Source: Bradyrhizobium sp. CCGE-LA001
GTDB taxonomy: Bacteria > Pseudomonadota > Alphaproteobacteria > Rhizobiales > Xanthobacteraceae
Reading direction: 5' to 3'
NCBI RefSeq assembly: GCF_000296215.2
Contig: NZ_CP013949.1
Span: 1,233,501 to 1,297,500 of the forward strand
DNA: 64,000 nucleotides
Positions 59,988-64,000 of this stretch are shown piece after piece. A program made the position numbers and the translations under genes. The notes under the pieces were generated by a model that had not been told where the DNA came from, ran no database searches, and saw nothing but the letters and a program-made list of their open reading frames with translations. Numbering within the stretch: position 1 is the stretch's first letter; every line of letters begins with the position of its first letter.

Positions 59988-61211
59988 CTACTTCCACACC
60001 GACTTGTCGGCGTCCCAGCGCTGGCCCTTCAGCTCCTTGGCGAGCGCGTCGATCGAGCCGTTGTCGTCGGGCAGCTCGCCTTCCTCGTCGATCGAGGTGC
60101 CGTCGGAGAGGTTCAGCTTCGCGCCGCTGCTTTCGTCGGCGGTCGTGGTCACGGGGCTGCCGATCCAGAGCATGAGCTTGTCGGTGGTGCCGGGCTTGTC
60201 GGGCGAGACCAGGCCTGCGACCTCGATCGTGTCGGTCAGCTCCAGCGCCGGAAAATCCGGGTTCGGCCGCTTGAACACCAGCTTGAGCTTGCCGGTGGCG
60301 GGGTTGAAGCTTTGCGAGACCGGCTTTGCTGCGAGAGTTCGGCTCAGGACGTTCGCAACGGTGGTCGACAGCTTGGTGCGGTTGATCTTGTCGCCCTCGC
60401 GCCAATCGGCAGCAGTGAAGCGGATGGTGCGGTCCATCTCGGTCAGCCCAGCGGTCCAGCCGGCGGCGGTGACGCCTGGCATCGCCTTGAACTTCGCCAG
60501 CAGCGCGCCGGCCCGCTCGGGATCGACCGACATGTTGATGGTCTGCTCGCCGGCGCGCAGCGCATCGCAGCCGACGGTGAGGCTGGTCAGGGCGACCTCG
60601 ACGTCCTGGCCCTTCAGGCTCTTCAGGAAATCGGTCGCCGCATCCAGCTTGACCTTGACTGCGATCGCTTCGGGCGAGACGTCGGTGAAATCCTTCGGCT
60701 GCGCCGTGATGCCGTCGTCGGAGGTCTGGTTGTCCTGAAATTCCCTCTCGCTGAGATCGGAATTGTCGGGCGAGGTGACCTCGGTCACCATTTGGCCGAT
60801 GCTGATCTGGCCGCGGAACTCGAACGTGTCGCCGTTCTGCTTGCGCAGCAGCTTGACGCTGACGGGCGCCTTTTCGCTCATGCTCTGGGTGGTGCCGGTC
60901 AGGTTCTGGCCCGCGACCTGCAAATTAACGACGAAGCGGTCCTTGCGATCGGAATTCTTCGCGACCGGATAGCAGACGTCGAGCACGGCCGCGGTGAGCG
61001 TCTTGCCCTGGCGCGTCTCCTTCAGGATCACGTCGGCATTGCCGTCCATCAGCCCGTCGATCGAGGTGAAATAGCGCGTCTCGGTGCCGCCGGGCGTCGT
61101 GGCCTTGGGCGACAGCTTCATCTGGGCGGATGCGGGATGTGGCGAGGTGGCAAGCAGAGCCGCCAGGACAAATGCCGGGACAACTGTTGGGCAAACCAGA
61201 AGCGCGCGCAT
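59988..61211 (-). CDS. Secreted hypothetical protein
   Basis: 407 residues from ATG at 61211. Signal peptide (VVPAFVLAALLATSPHPASA, cleavage near SAQM). The long mature protein is beta-rich and polar with TSIDGLMDGNADV, KSLKGQDVEVALTSL and KLKLVFKRPNPDFPALELTD. It has 2 Cys (LDVCYPVA; TVGCDALR). No domain recognised, though an AsmA-like or DUF2125-type periplasmic protein is possible. It lies next to groEL but points away in function. Confidence 0.7.
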   Translation of the reverse strand: MRALLVCPTVVPAFVLAALLATSPHPASAQMKLSPKATTPGGTETRYFTSIDGLMDGNADVILKETRQGKTLTAAVLDVCYPVAKNSDRKDRFVVNLQVAGQNLTGTTQSMSEKAPVSVKLLRKQNGDTFEFRGQISIGQMVTEVTSPDNSDLSEREFQDNQTSDDGITAQPKDFTDVSPEAIAVKVKLDAATDFLKSLKGQDVEVALTSLTVGCDALRAGEQTINMSVDPERAGALLAKFKAMPGVTAAGWTAGLTEMDRTIRFTAADWREGDKINRTKLSTTVANVLSRTLAAKPVSQSFNPATGKLKLVFKRPNPDFPALELTDTIEVAGLVSPDKPGTTDKLMLWIGSPVTTTADESSGAKLNLSDGTSIDEEGELPDDNGSIDALAKELKGQRWDADKSVWK

Positions 61212-61299
61212 CGACGAACCCTCGATCAATAGAATCGGCGCGCCACCGTAGTGGGTTTTGGCTGCCGGTTGAATCGGAAAGCGGAAGGGCAGGGTCGGC

Positions 61300-61329
61300 A
61301 AAAAAGAAGGCCGCCCGGAGGCGGCCTTC
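61300..61329 (-). terminator. Terminator after groEL
   Basis: GAAGGCCGCC (61306-61315), loop CGGA, GGCGGCCTTC (61320-61329). On the minus strand the stem is followed by CTTTTTT from the A-run at 61300-61305. A strong rho-independent terminator 26 bases after the groEL stop. Confidence 0.9.
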
Positions 61330-61354
61330 ATAACGCTGCAATGGAAGAAGAGGC

Positions 61355-62986
<1,632 letters not shown>

Positions 62987-63034
62987 TTCTGCAATCCCTC
63001 GTGTTTCGTGATGTGTCTTGCCGCTGGTTCGGAA

Positions 63035-63070
63035 CGATGGATGCCCGGATCGTCCGATCCGGGCATGACA
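63035..63070. repeat. Type A-like palindrome between groES and groEL
   Basis: ATGCCCGGATCG (63041-63052) and CGATCCGGGCAT (63055-63066) form a perfect 12-bp stem with a 2-base loop. The flanks GTCATG and CATCCATCG on the minus strand match the ends of the type A elements at 34056 and 55427, so it looks like half of such an element inserted in the operon. Confidence 0.65.
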
Positions 63071-63096
63071 TTCAGCGGCTGTTCAGGCGGACGGCC

Positions 63097-63393
63097 TTAG
63101 GCCAGAACGCCCATGATGTCCGACTCCTTCATGATCAGGAGCTCTTCATTGTCGATCTTGACCTCGGTGCCCGACCACTTGCCGAACAGCACGCGGTCGC
63201 CGACCTTGAGGTCGATCGGGATCAGCTTGCCGGTCTCGTCGCGGCCACCGGGGCCGACGGCGACGATTTCGCCCTGGGACGGCTTTTCCTTGGCGGTGTC
63301 GGGAATGATGATGCCGCCCTTGGTCTTTTCCTCGGCGTCGATACGTTTGACCACGACACGGTCATGCAGCGGACGAAATTTGGATTTAGCCAT
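63097..63393 (-). CDS. groES: Co-chaperonin GroES
   Basis: 98 residues from ATG at 63393 (MAKSKFRPLHDRVVVKRIDA). Complete Cpn10: mobile loop EEKTKGGIIIPDTAKEKP, roof GPGGRDETGKLIP, and VLFGKWSGTEVKIDNEELLI. It caps GroEL. The start is fixed by homology; the frame stays open upstream. First gene of groESL behind a CIRCE operator. Confidence 0.97.
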   Translation of the reverse strand: MAKSKFRPLHDRVVVKRIDAEEKTKGGIIIPDTAKEKPSQGEIVAVGPGGRDETGKLIPIDLKVGDRVLFGKWSGTEVKIDNEELLIMKESDIMGVLA

Positions 63394-63485
63394 GACGTTT
63401 CCCTTTGGAGGCTCGCTTCGGAAGTAGTGGAAGTGGGTGGGGCGGCGCTTCCGTCCAACCTCTCCCCGAGGACCGAACGGCGCGC

Positions 63486-63512
63486 TTAGCAATCGGGCTT
63501 TCCGAGTGCTAA
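63486..63512 (-). promoter_or_regulatory. CIRCE element (HrcA operator) of groESL
   Basis: TTAGCAATC-N9-GAGTGCTAA, one mismatch from the consensus TTAGCACTC-N9-GAGTGCTAA. It lies 93 bases before groES and just downstream of the -10 box, where HrcA binding would block transcription until heat shock. Confidence 0.93.
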
Positions 63513-63524
63513 TAGTGCGCCCGG

Positions 63525-63552
63525 AAATATGGCTTGGCCGCGATCCTGTCAA
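63525..63552 (-). promoter_or_regulatory. groESL promoter
   Basis: On the minus strand TTGACA (63547-63552) is followed after 15-16 bases by CATATT/ATATTT (63525-63531). The CIRCE element covers the expected transcription start. A housekeeping-type promoter with HrcA control. Confidence 0.65.
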
Positions 63553-63708
63553 GCAAAGGTGGTTAAGCGATTGTTGAGGCGGATATAGGATGGTGGCATT
63601 GGAAACTCGTTCGGGGCATCGGCGTATCAAAGGACGTCATTGCTCCGGCAGCGATTTTGCGCTTGGCTGCGGGAGGGGTGCGGCCGTGGTCTTGTTGGGG
63701 GGAATGCC

Positions 63709-64000
63709 ATGATCAGTTCAGCTCACGCGCGCACGGTGGCCAATCTTGCCGCCGCCTCCTGTCTGGCGCTGCTGCTGGGCGCCTGCGGTGGCGGCTTCAG
63801 CCTGCCGTCCTTGACGTCCTCCCCACCGCCGCCCGCGGCCGAACCGGGCGTCGCTCCCGAAATGCCCGCAACGATCCGCGCCGACGAGATCGTCGGCCGC
63901 TGGGGTCTCGCCTCGTTCCAAAATCCGGCCGATCGCGCCCGCACCGAAGCCGCGGCCAGGGCCCAGTGCAGGAATCCCTACGTGATCACCGCTGGTTCCT
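63709..64000 (+). CDS. Lipoprotein, N-terminal part
   Basis: Partial; 97 residues from ATG at 63709 to the window end, with a GGGGGG ribosome site. Lipoprotein signal peptide with lipobox LLGAC at Cys26 (ANLAAASCLALLLGAC), a Gly/Ser/Pro linker (SLTSSPPPPAAEPG), then the start of a folded domain (ADEIVGRWGLASFQNP). It would sit in the outer membrane. EIVGRWGL recalls the AprI/Inh-Omp19 barrel, but too little is visible to be sure. Divergent from groES. Confidence 0.75.
   Translation, partial: MISSAHARTVANLAAASCLALLLGACGGGFSLPSLTSSPPPPAAEPGVAPEMPATIRADEIVGRWGLASFQNPADRARTEAAARAQCRNPYVITAGS

Overview
The window is about 64 kb of high-GC alphaproteobacterial chromosome, most probably from Bradyrhizobium or a close relative in the Nitrobacteraceae. 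Pointers to this are a soluble cytochrome c550 (CycA type), a groESL operon under a CIRCE element, a lysine/alanine-rich histone H1-like protein, a cysteine-free L36, glcDEF, a GltIJKL importer, many LysR and Lrp regulators, and several families of dispersed GC-rich palindromes between genes. I see no rRNA, tRNA, insertion sequence, phage gene or CRISPR array.

Layout. 0-6.5 kb: the start of an LLM-class flavin monooxygenase, an M20 peptidase, a glutamate/aspartate ABC importer (gltIJKL) and a D-amino-acid transaminase. 6.6-10.9 kb: an emrA-emrB-ahpD-like efflux/redox operon with a divergent LysR gene. 10.9-16.4 kb: a fused indolepyruvate ferredoxin oxidoreductase with a divergent Lrp regulator, then a second LLM flavin monooxygenase. 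16.8-20.9 kb: a 1371-residue protein with five tandem GAF modules followed by intact GGDEF and EAL domains. 21.4-32.0 kb: an exopolysaccharide cluster (galE, WecG/TagA-type glycosyltransferase, GumC/ExoP-type co-polymerase, methyltransferase, two GT2 enzymes, a Wzy-type polymerase and a CelD-type acyltransferase). 32-40.8 kb: small metabolic and redox genes (RBBP9-like hydrolase, Lrp, WrbA, pirin, SDR, LysR, a TctC/Bug binding protein, a class III nucleotidyl cyclase, a YbaK deacylase, a HAD dehalogenase). 41-43.3 kb: an Lrp regulator facing two overlapping membrane-protein genes, each with one -1 frameshift. 43.4-49 kb: an HxlR/SDR pair, an amidohydrolase, rpmJ, a TPR protein, small proteins, a hydrolase and cytochrome c550. 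49.3-53.9 kb: glycolate oxidase glcDEF and the H1-like protein. 54.3-59.3 kb: a TorF-type porin, a BacA/YddA-type ABC transporter and an LldP-type lactate/glycolate permease. 59.4-64 kb: two secreted proteins, groEL, groES and the start of a lipoprotein gene.

How the parts connect. The polysaccharide cluster carries two exact TTAACCAT motifs and one full TTAA-N7-TTAAC motif (the CtrA recognition pattern), and it lies beside a c-di-GMP synthesis/turnover protein, so cell-cycle or c-di-GMP control of this polymer is a reasonable hypothesis. GlcDEF, the LldP/GlcA-type permease and cytochrome c550 could together serve oxidation of 2-hydroxy acids. Several regulator/target pairs have visible inverted or direct repeats between them (emrA/LysR, SDR/LysR, HxlR/SDR, IOR/Lrp). 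No single locus is clearly a wholly new system. The best leads are the five-fold GAF expansion, the candidate CtrA sites in the polysaccharide cluster, the doubly frameshifted transporter pair, and the mobile-looking palindromes, one of which sits between groES and groEL.
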